A stretch of DNA of 64,000 nucleotides, taken from Hexactinellida sp. DTS-2022. Taxonomy: Eukaryota; Porifera; Hexactinellida. Positions 34,309 to 44,114 of this stretch are shown piece after piece (the first letter of the stretch is position 1; every line of letters starts with the position of its first letter). The stretch lies in NCBI GenBank assembly GCA_028753945.1, contig JAPNXP010000006.1, positions 1,488,001 through 1,552,000 of the forward strand, in the 5' to 3' direction. The notes below the pieces were generated by a model. The model made no database searches. It had not been told where the DNA came from and was given only the letters and a program-made list of their open reading frames with translations. The translations under genes and the position numbers were made by a program.

Positions 34309-34315
34309 CTTGCAT

Positions 34316-35022
34316 ATCGACGACCTAAGTAAGACGCTTACCCGGCTCCGCCAAGCCAGATACAACTTCGCCCCGATAAGTGCCGGGTGGGATACCAGCG
34401 GACAGAGTTTGTAGGTCACATAATATCCCACACGGACACATACCTCTCCCTAGCAACGTCGAGAAGGTAGCTGCTTTCAGCCTCCCAAAAGGTAAATTAG
34501 AACTCCAGAGGTTCTTAGGACTCGTTAACTTTTATCGTGATTACATACCAAACATGGCTACAGTGGCTAAGCCTTTATACGAGTTAACCAGAATAGAAGT
34601 ACCATTCACTTGGGGTAGGGCAGCGAACGTTGCTTTCGATGCTCTTAAAATTGCCCTTACTGATACCCCAGTGATGTTAACGTATCCGATTGGCGGCGCC
34701 CTTTCTATCTACAGACGGACGCATCCCGCGTTGCCGTAGGCGGAGTGCTTTCTCAGCTGGACAGGGAGAACAAACTTCGACCCCTGGCCTACTTTTCAAC
34801 GGGATTGAACCAGAGTCACCAAAGTACGCTGCCGGAGAGATCGAGTGTTGGGCCCTAATCGCCCTAAGTCGGAAATTCCGTGACTTCCTCAAGGCAGCGT
34901 GCAAAACTATATTTGTGAGTGATCATAACCCACTAAAATTGTGCAAAACAGCAGGAGCCTCGGGGAAAATTTTCGAGATGGATCTGGAATTAAAGGATTG
35001 GACTATGAAATACAATTCGTGA
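34316..35022 (+). pseudogene. Gypsy RT thumb/connection and RNase H
   Basis: After the P-type insertion the RT resumes with a frame change (near 34380-34460). The RT/RNase H boundary is KGKLELQRFLGLVNFYRDYI and VPFTWGRAANVAFDALK, then the RNase H core (GGVLSQLD, EIECWALIALSRKFR, VSDHNPLKL). At least two frameshifts lie between 34690 and 34830. Confidence 0.8.
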
Positions 35023-36578
35023 AAGGGATGAAAGGGATCCTCTCAAGGATGAACTCTGACTTTGACCACGAAGTGAATGATGAACACGAGTTCGTTGACA
35101 GATTTATTTACTGTATACCCTCAGACCGTAGTCTCTTGGACGAAATACAAGAAGAGCAGGCAAACGACCCAGCTATCTATTTTGCAGCTAGACAGCTACA
35201 TGAGCGAGGTACCATACAATACGGGCGTTATAAGAACCAGCATCTATCGATCTCAGATGGTTTCGTAAAACGAGTAGATCGCATCATAGTACCCGATCGC
35301 TTACGTGAAACAACCCTCATGCGTATTCACAACGCCACGCATCCCGGGACAAAGCGAACTCTCTACCTACTGAAAAGGCAATTTACCTGGAATGGTATGC
35401 ACAGTGACGCGGGAAAATTTTGTAGAAAATGTCGTATCTGTCAGCAGGAAAAGGGCAATACTAACACTAAGGAACCGTTGGTACCCAATTGTGCTGCACG
35501 CAAGCCTCGTCATATTGTGGCATACGATGTGGAAACACTGCCATGGGGAGATGATCACAACCGGTATTTCTTGTTGATGACCGACTTATTCTCCAAGTGG
35601 GTAGAAATCGCCCCAATACGTTATCAAACCTCAAGTCCCATATTGGCAGCTAACAAAACTTTCTGGATATTCCGACATGGACCACCGGAATACGTCCTTA
35701 GCGACCAGGGGCCTAATGTAGACGGTTTGGAGATACGCGAGTCCCTCGTTACGTTAGGAGTAAAGAAACTACGTTAATCCCCGTACCATCCAGAGGGAGA
35801 TGGCCAGGCCGAGCGCAGCATCCAGACAGTGAAACAAACACTTAGATGTATTATATCGGAGCGTAAACAACGGAGGGCTGCTGGCCTACTCTGCTTCAGG
35901 AAGTCGCCCACTCACTGAATACTCTCCCAAACTCGAGTACGGGCTTAAATCCATTCCAACTGATGCATGGTGTCGAACTCATCTCCAATCCCAGGTCTCT
36001 CGAAGAAACATCCGGGCCCCAAATGACTGCACAAAACTGGTACGAGGAGACTTCACACGGTGTTGAAGACGCCATAGACTCAGCGCGGAAATGCCTTCAC
36101 GAATATCGAGAGAGAATGAAAGCGACTTTCGACAAGCCAATAAAGCAACAAACGCTCAGTCAGGCGACACAGTATACCTACGAAACGATGCTAAGGCTCA
36201 CAGCCTAGATTCCCGATACGATGGACCCTTCACGATTATCGACTCAAAGCCTCCGAAGGGAGAACAAGGGTAGTGCATCTAAATCGATGCAGGGTAATCC
36301 CGAACAACATCGATCCACCTACCCATGAAATTATGGGCTCGTATGCTCCTCCTGAATTGCAGGAGCCTCCGCCTGACGATGTACTTGAACCAGTTGAAGT
36401 AGATCCACAAGAGACGCAGGAGGTAGAAGACTATTACCAGCCGACCCGAGGTTCAGGAATAAACGGATGCCCTAGAGTCACTCGCTCAGGGCGAGTTATT
36501 CAGAAATCCTTATTTCGCTACCAGGAAACACTGATCATCAGGCCCTCTCGAAGGGGAAGTGATGTTAGACCGAATTAG
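35023..36578 (+). pseudogene. Gypsy integrase and C-terminal tail
   Basis: The H2C2 zinc domain (RIHNATHPGTKRTLY.., CRKCRIC) lies near 35325-35450. The DDE core has YDVETLPWGDD (first D), VLSDQGPN (second D) and, after an in-frame TAA at 35775-35777, YHPEGDGQAERS (E). Further breaks occur at 35890-36270. The last open part (36273-36578) is proline/acid-rich and reaches a purine-rich tract (aaggggaagtga) just before the right LTR, as expected for a polypurine tract. Defective. Confidence 0.85.
36551..36562 (+). other. Polypurine tract of the LTR element
   Basis: Aaggggaagtga sits immediately before the right LTR, the usual plus-strand priming site. A tRNA-type primer site after the left LTR (taataacagaaataac) was not recognised. 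Confidence 0.6.
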
Positions 36579-36605
36579 TATATACCTGACCCCCCACTTA
36601 GATTA

Positions 36606-36942
36606 CCTTATTATAGGAAATTAACGCTCCATGAAATTAAAGCGAATTGGAGCTGAACATTTTCAAATACATGTAATTAACGCAAGTAAATTTTATAAAA
36701 AAGATTCAGGATTATTAATCTCCTGATTGAATACTATTATTGTGCCCAAATAGGCTTCAAATCTACTTGATAGACATGGTATATCCTCTCAAACTAGTTG
36801 CACATCTAAAAATATGTAGCTCGGAGGTTTGTCCATTCATTGTATAATTTTGCTAAATAGCAGGAAATTAAGGTCATGGAAATTAACGCTCCATGAAATT
36901 AACGCGATTTTGAGAAATTCGCGTTAATTTCCTATAATAAGG
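36606..36942. mobile_element. MITE with ccttattatagg ends, TA target
   Basis: 22 bp perfect inverted ends starting ccttattataggaaattaac. TA lies on both sides (36604-36605, 36943-36944). Internal aaattaacgctccatgaaat repeats occur in both orientations. Confidence 0.85.
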
Positions 36943-36978
36943 TAGCATCGGTATTTAACTAGTGCTAGCTAGTATATA

Positions 36979-37131
36979 CAGTCGAAATCGGATTTTTTGT
37001 CTCCCTAGATGCATGGAAAAGAGGCAAAAAACCGTATTTAACATTAGACAGTGCTATGAGGTTATGAAGAAACAAGGAGAAGCAAGGAGGAAAAATAACC
37101 CGGAGAGGCAAAAAAAACCCGATTTCGACTG
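36979..37131. mobile_element. 153 bp MITE with cagtcgaaatcgg ends, TA target
   Basis: Ends cagtcgaaatcgg / ccgatttcgactg. TA lies on both sides (36977-36978, 37132-37133). Fits a Tc1/mariner/pogo-type MITE. Confidence 0.85.
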
Positions 37132-37269
37132 TATTAGAGTCAATTAGTTAGTTTAGTATTGCATGCCAAATTATTTCTGTTATTCTCTATTGTCAGTATT
37201 CTCAAGTAAACTAATACATTGTATCTATTACGTTTCCGTCTGAGCGAGCACTCCGCTTCACAACAGTAT

Positions 37270-38011
37270 TGAACAACAATGGTCCCCAACCTTAGTGAAT
37301 ACCGTGACCTTCGATATAAAAGGCCTGAGTGCTGGTTTGAACCATGGATCACTTAAAGTGCATTGAAAAATGGAGAATTGATCTTTATTCCAATAATTAG
37401 CAATGATAGAGCTGAAAAGTGTATTATAACTACGTATATAGGAATATGGTATCCAGGTATACATAACACCCTCCAGAATTGTGATATGTCATCACCTGAT
37501 GACGTTATGGTAATTTTGGTTGCGAATTATCTTGCTTTTCTAGCATACTTTTAACATAGTTAAACGCGTTATCAGGGGCGTCGATTTGAAAAGAAGATAG
37601 GGGGGGCGAACATCATGTTGTCTCATATTAGGTTGAAAAGCGTAGTTTCGCCCTGAGCTGGAATCGGGCATTACGTTAGGGTTGGCAGATTACCAAATTC
37701 CCAACCCAGACAAAATTTAGACTTTACAAAATATTCAAGCTACTTTAACTAAGCCTAAATTTTTCGGGCACGATTATCTTTCGTGAGATAATAAGTCGTA
37801 TTTTAAATGAAATTTGTTTGCCAATAGACAAACTTGCTATTAGTGGAACCAGGGACTTCTTTAATATAGGGACTGTAAACTTCGTTTTACGGTAAAATTA
37901 GCGTAGGCCTAAAACAGTATTGTTACTTATTGATATCCCGTAATCCGCTAATGCTAGACACAGGAAATGTATTATTGTCGTATAGGAAGTCATATTTTGG
38001 GAGTCCAACGG
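37270..38011. other. Spacer without a recognised gene
   Basis: A possible one-ended hAT fragment (caggggcgtcgatttgaaaa) starts at 37573. No coding region is recognised. Confidence 0.5.
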
Positions 38012-39635
38012 TCATATTGGTTTATCGAAAATATTTGTGGAATGTAAGTTATGGGATTTTCACACCCTTCCATATATGGTAATATTGTTAAAATCTCGAG
38101 ATTACTTAACTATATACATATGAAATGTATCATTTTCGTACAGGAAGTCATATTTTGGGAGTCCAACGGTCATATTGGTTTATCGAAAATATTTGTGGAA
38201 TGTAAGTTATGCGATTTTCACACCTTTCCATATATGGTAATATTGTTAAAATCTCGAGATTAGTTAGTTTTATACATATGAAATTTATTATTGGCGAATG
38301 GGAAATGGGAATTCATATTTAGGGACTCAGTAGATCACATTGATTTACCTAAGGCGTTCCCCTTAGCCTATTTTATTTTTTGGCACTCTCCACAGGAGGA
38401 TTGCCCCGACCCTGTTTTGTAGTTTAGCTAATTCTTACCTATCAGATATCTGTAATTATGTTGTTTATTAAAAAAACAACAAGGCTGGGTTCGGTTAACC
38501 GGTTAACCTTTGCTGACATCGGTTAACGGTTAGAGATTTTATTAACCAGTTAGCCGGTCTATTGAATAACAGCAGAGTTATTGGAAAATTAATGTATAAA
38601 GTATTAGACTTTTTTGAATTTTATCAGAATATGTAGTCCTAAATCCATTTCTCATCACCACTTAATAAATTTTATTGGACAACATTGATTTAAATATAGA
38701 TTTGAAAGAAACTTATCAAGATTTTTTAATAAACAACATAATTACAGATATCTGATAGGTAAGAATTAGCTAAACTACAAAACAGGGTCGGGGCAATCCT
38801 CCTGTGGAGAGTGCCAAAAAATAATAAAGGCTAAGGGGAACGCCTTAGGTAAATCAATGTGATCTACTGAGTCCCTAAATATGAATTCCCATTTCCCATT
38901 CGCCAATAATAAATTTCATATGTATAAAACTAACTAATCTCGAGATTTTAACAATATTACCATATATGGAAAGGTGTGAAAATCGTATAACTTACATTCC
39001 ACAAATATTTTCGATAAACCAATATGACCGTTGGACTCCCAAAATATGATTTCCTGTACGATATGATACATTTCATATGTATATAGTCTAATATAGTCAG
39101 GGTTGATAAAAATCATGATTTTTTTAAAAAAATCAAAAAAATCCGATTTTTTTGATTTAAATCAGATTTTTTTGATTTAAATCAGAATTTTGATTTTAAT
39201 TGTTTTTTTTTGCAATCTATATCACACTGGCGTATATTCTTTGGCTAATAGATTAATTACATTGTTAGTGACTCATTATCAATGTAATTTGACTCATTAT
39301 CAATGTATTTCTTTTCTTTTCGCAAAAAACAATAGACATAAAAAATCTGATTTAAATCAAAAAAGTCTTGATTTAAATCAAAAAAGTCCGACTTTTTGAT
39401 TTAAATCAGACTTCTTTGATTAAAATCAGATTTTTGATTTAAATCATGATTTTTATTAATAAAAATCATTGATTTAAATCATGATTTAAATCAATGATTT
39501 AAATCACTTGATTTAAATCAAACAACCCTGAATATAGTTAAGTAATCTCGAGATTTTAACAATATTACCATATATGGAAGCGTGTGAAAATCGCATAACT
39601 TACATTCCACAAATATTTTCGATAAACCAATATAA
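38012..39635. repeat. Large palindrome with internal direct repeats
   Basis: The left arm (38012-38476) contains two direct copies of a ~143 bp unit (attttgggagtccaacggtc .. ttgttaaaatctcgagatta). The right arm (38723-39635) is its inverse, interrupted by a MITE at 39098-39530. The 250 bp centre has cggttaaccggttaacc. It could extrude as a cruciform, or be the ends of an element that lost its core. Confidence 0.85.
39098..39530. mobile_element. hAT MITE built of gatttaaatca repeats
   Basis: Ends cagggttg / caaccctg with a perfect 8-bp target duplication aatatagt (39090-39097, 39531-39538). The body is almost entirely gatttaaatca with t/a runs in both orientations. Confidence 0.92.
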
Positions 39636-40537
39636 ATTATATCGAAATTATAGATGGAATGTTGACACATTCCTCGGTGCCATGTAAAATGTATATTTCC
39701 TAAAATGTGCCATAACTCAAAAACTATGAATGTTATGTAAACTAGGCTGGTACTGATCTATCCGGAATAGGTAACTTCCTATTTATCGATAATCGATAAC
39801 GAGTGTTATCTTAGCAGCGGATTCAGCAGCGGATTCGCAAACCTCACTTTTAGGCTAATAACTCAAAAAGTATAAGTTGCACATGAAAAGTGATCACATT
39901 ATCGGGAAGAGAAAAGTTGGGACAACCCATATATAATCCCAAAATGTCAAAATTCCTGAAGATGACTTAGCAATTTTCGCTCAAATTTAGACCTCGGTTT
40001 TTCCATAATAACTCAAAAATTATTCATTTTATCAAATTTTCCTTTTAACCACATATATATCTCACTTGGGACATCGTGTCATCTAAATTTCAAAACAAAA
40101 TATTCATTTTTGAAAAAATATTTTTAACATAAATTTCACTAAAATAAATTTCATGATCTTATCGGCGGATTCGCAGACCTCACGTTTATGCTAATAACTC
40201 AAAAAGTTTACGCTGTACGTGAAAAAATTTCACATCAGCGGAAAGATGAGAGTTGTGACAACCCATATATAATCCCAAAATGTCATAATTCCTTAAGATG
40301 ACTCAGCAATTTTCGCTCAAATTTAGACCTCGGTTTTTCCATTATAACTCAAAAATTATTCATTTTATAAAATTTTCCTTTTAACCACATATATATCTCA
40401 CTTGGGACATCGTATTATCTAAATTTCAAAACAAAATATTCATTTTAAAATATTATGAACATAAATTACACTAAAATCGGCTTACAATGATGATTTCCAA
40501 TATCCATAATGTTGGATATGTTGTCAGAGCATTCTTA

Positions 40538-40698
40538 TATGTAGACCGTCTAGAAATAGACGGTCTATAAAAGCCCATACAAATAAGCCAAAAATTTGTA
40601 GACCGTCTATAAATTCTGTAGACCACTTGCCCTGCTTTTTATGGGTAATACTAATGTATAGGGAATAAAACCTGGTCTATTTCTAGACGGTCTACATA
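40538..40698. mobile_element. 161 bp MITE, tatgtagaccgtctag ends
   Basis: Inverted ends of about 24 bp (tatgtagaccgtctagaaat and complement), TA on both sides, with internal copies of tagaccgtctat. Lies inside the 3.9 kb element. Confidence 0.85.
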
Positions 40699-41454
40699 TA
40701 AGATATCTCATGTTGTCAACTCTAATAATACTATTGATAAGAATGTATTTGATATGCGTCACAGTGTTCACAGGAATTAAAGTTTTTGGTACCTCTGTAG
40801 AATAATTAATGACTGCATTCCTAATTATATCAAGGATTAGTGATTACTTTTTGTAAACACGATTGCAATATCTTACATAATACAAACACCTCATATACAA
40901 ATATATTTGGAATGCAATATTCATTAAGAGAATAGAATCAGACATATAAACAATATTATGGTTAATTAATACAACAATGTTAGGTATTTTAAGCATCTCC
41001 AGGTTTTTCCAATTCCATAATCTGCGTAACTTCTATCTGAATGATCTTACTTGTGGCCATGTTCCTTCTCTCCAAATATACGTATTTGCCTTTAAAGAGG
41101 GTGAATCTCATATAAATGTAAAGCAACATATTATCTCAGAATATGACTTACCAAAACGAGTGCATGATATTAAAATGGTGACAAATATTAGTAATGCTTA
41201 TATGAGATAAGAAAGATCGAGATAACCAAAGTTATCCTAAAAAAGTAAGAGAACTACTTAGTAGAACATGGAAATAAAGAGAGAACTAGTTTATTGGTTT
41301 AGGATTTAACACATTAATCATAATATGCATGAATTCCTTTCACTGATACGATATTAAAAGGGCGCCATTAAATATAACAGGATAGTACATCTACAAATTG
41401 TGGTAAAAATATTGCAACTCTTCTAAAACTCTGCCTGTTCAATTTAAAAAATAA
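40699..41454. other. 3' flank of the 399-aa gene
   Basis: No recognised gene. A 77-aa open frame at 40977-41210 (plus) is not recognised. AATAAA on the minus strand at 41290-41295 (tttatt on plus) could end the 399-aa gene transcript, 160 bp after its stop. Confidence 0.4.
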
Positions 41455-42654
41455 TTAACTATTATTTTCGAATTTAACAGAAATAATTGGTTCATAATGA
41501 TTCCCAATATTTCGTATATATATCCCATTTGGGGTTGGCGCCTTCATTAACTCTTCAAAAGTTGATCCATTCCATTCCATTCCACTTAGCAAAAATTCAC
41601 CACAGATTTCCTCACTAAACATGGATTGTTCAACTATGACTTCATTACCCAGAGTACTGTCATCTACTGATGGCACTAGCAATTTGGACTCAGGGATATT
41701 AGAGGTAATAACAATTTCAGGTTGCGGGTCATCGGTAGATGACAATACCGGGACTTGTTGATTTGAAGAAGAAGAGGTATGATGCAATTTTAGACACAGA
41801 GATTCATGAAATGAGCTTAAAGTATCTGATCTTTCTCGACACGATATAATAAAGCTAGTGAATAAATCTAGTTGTTGGACTGTGATAGCTATATATGAAT
41901 TCCCGAATAGCTCTAATATCCTACAACTAATGTTTTCAACTAAAATCCATGCTTCCACTAAGTTACAATTTCGCCTAATTAGTCGAATCCATTGCATTGA
42001 CTCCATTAGACAGCAACTAAACTTTTTCGACTGGTCGTGGAGTTTGTCATCCACTAGCATGAACTCAACACTAACAAGCGGACACTCTAAGCTGAAAAAT
42101 TTCATTGCATCTAACCATAGACTATTATTACAGTTAATGAATGACCAAAAATGGCTATCAGTCCTCCCTGTTTGGGGAGGAGGAGAAGCTATCTTAGACA
42201 TGAGACCGTAAAGCTGGCAGTCATCGCAACCAGATGCCAATAAACCTAACAAACTGTTATTCGTTACGTCTCGCTGTAAACTAGGAAAACTGAAATCGAT
42301 TTCATCCAAACTCCTCTTACTGAGTTCTATAGTGTCAGGATATGAGCTAGCAGATACTAACTGAGTACTGATATGCTCTACTGCCAATTGGGATACATCA
42401 TTGGTAATGATAGACTTACGCGAACTGATCATTTGAATAACGAGATGCTGAAAGTTTCCTCTATTCAATCTCCATTTGGAGCTGAGAGAATCGCGCTTAG
42501 TAGCCTTGTTTTTTCCAAAAAGAATAATTGATAATTTTCCCCAGACAGATCTTGGCTTATGTTTGTCTCCTTTGTTCAAAGCATCTCTTACGCTATCGAA
42601 GCTTTCATAGCCGAGTTTCTGGAGAGCTTCCACGAATTGCTCTATTGAAGTCAT
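41455..42654 (-). CDS. 399-aa protein of unknown function (transposon cargo)
   Basis: Intact single-exon frame, longest on the minus strand. I do not recognise the family. The N-terminus (IEQFVEALQKLGYESFDSVR) looks like a small helical domain. 33-65 is basic. 140-150 has CDDCQLYG. 168-190 reads HFWSFINCNNSLWLDAMKFF, which weakly resembles a cysteine-peptidase box (C175). 190-290 is helical with many cysteines. 291-345 is a polar linker. The C-terminus has NGIYIRNIGNHYEPIISVK, a weak histidine box (H386). A USP/OTU-like peptidase is conceivable but unproven. It lies between long inverted repeats with a 9-bp duplication. An intron in the 5' UTR (donor near 43097, acceptor tttcatctag just before the ATG) is possible. 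Confidence 0.75.
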   Translation of the reverse strand: MTSIEQFVEALQKLGYESFDSVRDALNKGDKHKPRSVWGKLSIILFGKNKATKRDSLSSKWRLNRGNFQHLVIQMISSRKSIITNDVSQLAVEHISTQLVSASSYPDTIELSKRSLDEIDFSFPSLQRDVTNNSLLGLLASGCDDCQLYGLMSKIASPPPQTGRTDSHFWSFINCNNSLWLDAMKFFSLECPLVSVEFMLVDDKLHDQSKKFSCCLMESMQWIRLIRRNCNLVEAWILVENISCRILELFGNSYIAITVQQLDLFTSFIISCRERSDTLSSFHESLCLKLHHTSSSSNQQVPVLSSTDDPQPEIVITSNIPESKLLVPSVDDSTLGNEVIVEQSMFSEEICGEFLLSGMEWNGSTFEELMKAPTPNGIYIRNIGNHYEPIISVKFENNS

Positions 42655-42712
42655 TACTAGATGAAATTATTATTATTATTTTAATTAATCAATACATACA
42701 TATATACTACTA

Positions 42713-42883
42713 CAGTAGAACCTCGTTAGTACGAACACGTTTAATTAATACGAATTTCCGGATAAGAAGAACAGTTCCACAAAATCAGGTCCCAACAATG
42801 GCGATTGAATGGGTATTACTCCGGTTAATACGAACTCCGGATAAAGCGAACAAATTTTTATCGTCCGTTGGTATCGACTGCAT
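42713..42883. mobile_element. pogo/Tigger-type MITE
   Basis: Starts cagtagaacctcgttagtac and is preceded by TA. Shares cacaaaatcaggtcccaaca with the copy at 57.6 kb. The right end is degenerate. Located just upstream of the 399-aa gene. Confidence 0.75.
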
Positions 42884-42889
42884 ATAGTA

Positions 42890-43378
42890 ATTATATTAGT
42901 ATTCGAGGCCAGCGGTATTTCCTTCCGCCGGCCTTGGGCATCAAAACCTTGAAGGCCACGTTATTGTAAATTAAATTTTAGATCTGATCATTCAAAATGT
43001 AGTGGTAAAAATATCGGTCCGGCCATGGCCTGCCCTGGTATTATTAAAATAAATAAAAAAGTAGCTAAAAGGCAAATAAAATAAATAACTCACTTGAATT
43101 GGAAGAATCGACTTGGAGGAATAAAGAAGAGAGCAGAAATTGAAATGAGAAGAAAATGGAAATGAGAAATATGCTGTAAAGTCAAAAAGATCTTTGAAAA
43201 AAAAGTGAAAAGTGTTTTGAAAAAATGAAAAAAAATGAGGAAAATCAAGTAGAAGAAAGGCAGTGTACCATTTATAGTGAGAAATAATTGAATTATAAAC
43301 AAAGGATATAATAAATTCTGATCAATAGTTATTAGACAACATATTCTGCATTGTGAATACAGGATAGGTATACTAATC
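42890..43378. other. Purine-rich upstream flank
   Basis: Strongly purine-biased on the plus strand at 43090-43265 (gaaaa/gagaa runs). A ggtccggccatggcc hairpin lies near 43017. It could contain the promoter and 5' UTR of the minus-strand gene. Confidence 0.4.
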
Positions 43379-43744
43379 ATCATTGTAAGCCGATTTTAGT
43401 GAAATTTATATTAAAAATATTTTTTCAAAAATGAATATTTTGTTTTGAAATTTAGATGACACGATGTCCCAAGTGAGATATATATGTGGTTAAAAGGAAA
43501 ATTTGATAAAAATGAATTATGGAAAAACCGAGGTCTAAATTTGAGCGAAAATTGCTAAGTCATCTTCAGGAATTTTGACATTTTGGGATTATATATGGGT
43601 TGTCCCAACTTTTCTCTTCCCGATAATGTGATCACTTTTCATGTGCAACTTATACTTTTTGAGTTATTAGCCTAAAAGTGAGGTTTGCGAATCCGCTGCT
43701 GAATCCGCTGCTAAGATAACACTCGTTAATCGATAGCATTTTTA

Positions 43745-43825
43745 AGGAAACCCGCGATATTGTAACTCGCGCATTATATTCCAAGAAAGCTACAGAAGTT
43801 GCCAGAGGTATATATTCCAGGGTCG
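43745..43825 (+). pseudogene. Ginger integrase fragment
   Basis: Frame ETRDIVTRALYSKKATEV then ARGIYS matches the ETRPLRSKEAKEVAKGIFS segment of the copy at 30.7 kb. Probably part of the same damaged copy that continues at 45745, separated by the inverted hairpin unit. Confidence 0.5.
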
Positions 43826-43829
43826 TAGG

Positions 43830-44114
43830 AGCAGGTGCAGCATGTGCGGCCATGGCCGCACGAATAATTTTGGTGACCACACAAATATCCTGGGACAAAT
43901 TTAAGTCACCACAACTATAGCAGCGGCATAATGGTATTGGTAAACACACTGCTATAGGTGTGGCATAAGTGCTGCTGCTACCTTCAAACTGTTCGGTACC
44001 ATTATAAAATTTATAATACATCGTATTGCAAGTAGAAACTCTTGTTACAATAAAGATTGTAAAAATTTTATAGGTGTTATGTAATTTTTTATATTTTCCT
44101 AAGTTGAGTAACTT
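43830..44114. other. Spacer without a recognised gene
   Basis: Contains a gcggccatggccgc palindrome near 43846. Nothing else is recognised. Confidence 0.4.

Larger units (their letters stand above)
22903..37265 (+). mobile_element. Ty3/gypsy LTR retrotransposon with nested insertions
   Basis: Both LTRs start tgttagaccgaattagtata and end ccgcttcacaaca. The 4-bp duplication gtat flanks the element (22899-22902, 37266-37269). Domain order is gag (zinc knuckles), protease, reverse transcriptase, RNase H, integrase, as in Ty3/gypsy. The insertion site itself is visible uninserted, on the other strand, at about 53.06-53.08 kb (ccatggtattgaacaaaaatggtc in plus orientation is flush across the join). 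Frameshifts, stops and five internal insertions show it is defective. Confidence 0.92.
36563..37265 (+). repeat. Right LTR carrying two MITEs
   Basis: About 210 bp of LTR split by insertions at 36606-36942 and 36979-37131. The left LTR lacks both, so they came after LTR formation. Confidence 0.9.
39799..43726. mobile_element. 3.9 kb MULE-like element carrying a 399-aa gene
   Basis: The termini are inverted: acgagtgttatcttagcagc at the left and its complement at the right. A perfect 9-bp duplication, taatcgata, lies outside (39790-39798, 43727-43735). The right repeat (about 43380-43726) is nearly identical to the left outer copy (39799 to about 40147). The left side has a second, more diverged tandem copy (about 40160-40490). 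Long inverted repeats plus a 9-bp duplication fit a Mutator-like element. No transposase is seen; the cargo is one intact gene on the minus strand. Confidence 0.8.

Noticed and set aside
36962..37147. 61-aa frame with EVMKKQGEARRKNNPERQKK
   Set aside because: Lies entirely within a 153 bp TA-flanked MITE and the LTR.
41858..42211. 117-aa plus-strand frame opposite the 399-aa gene
   Set aside because: Shadow of the longer minus-strand frame, without recognisable features.
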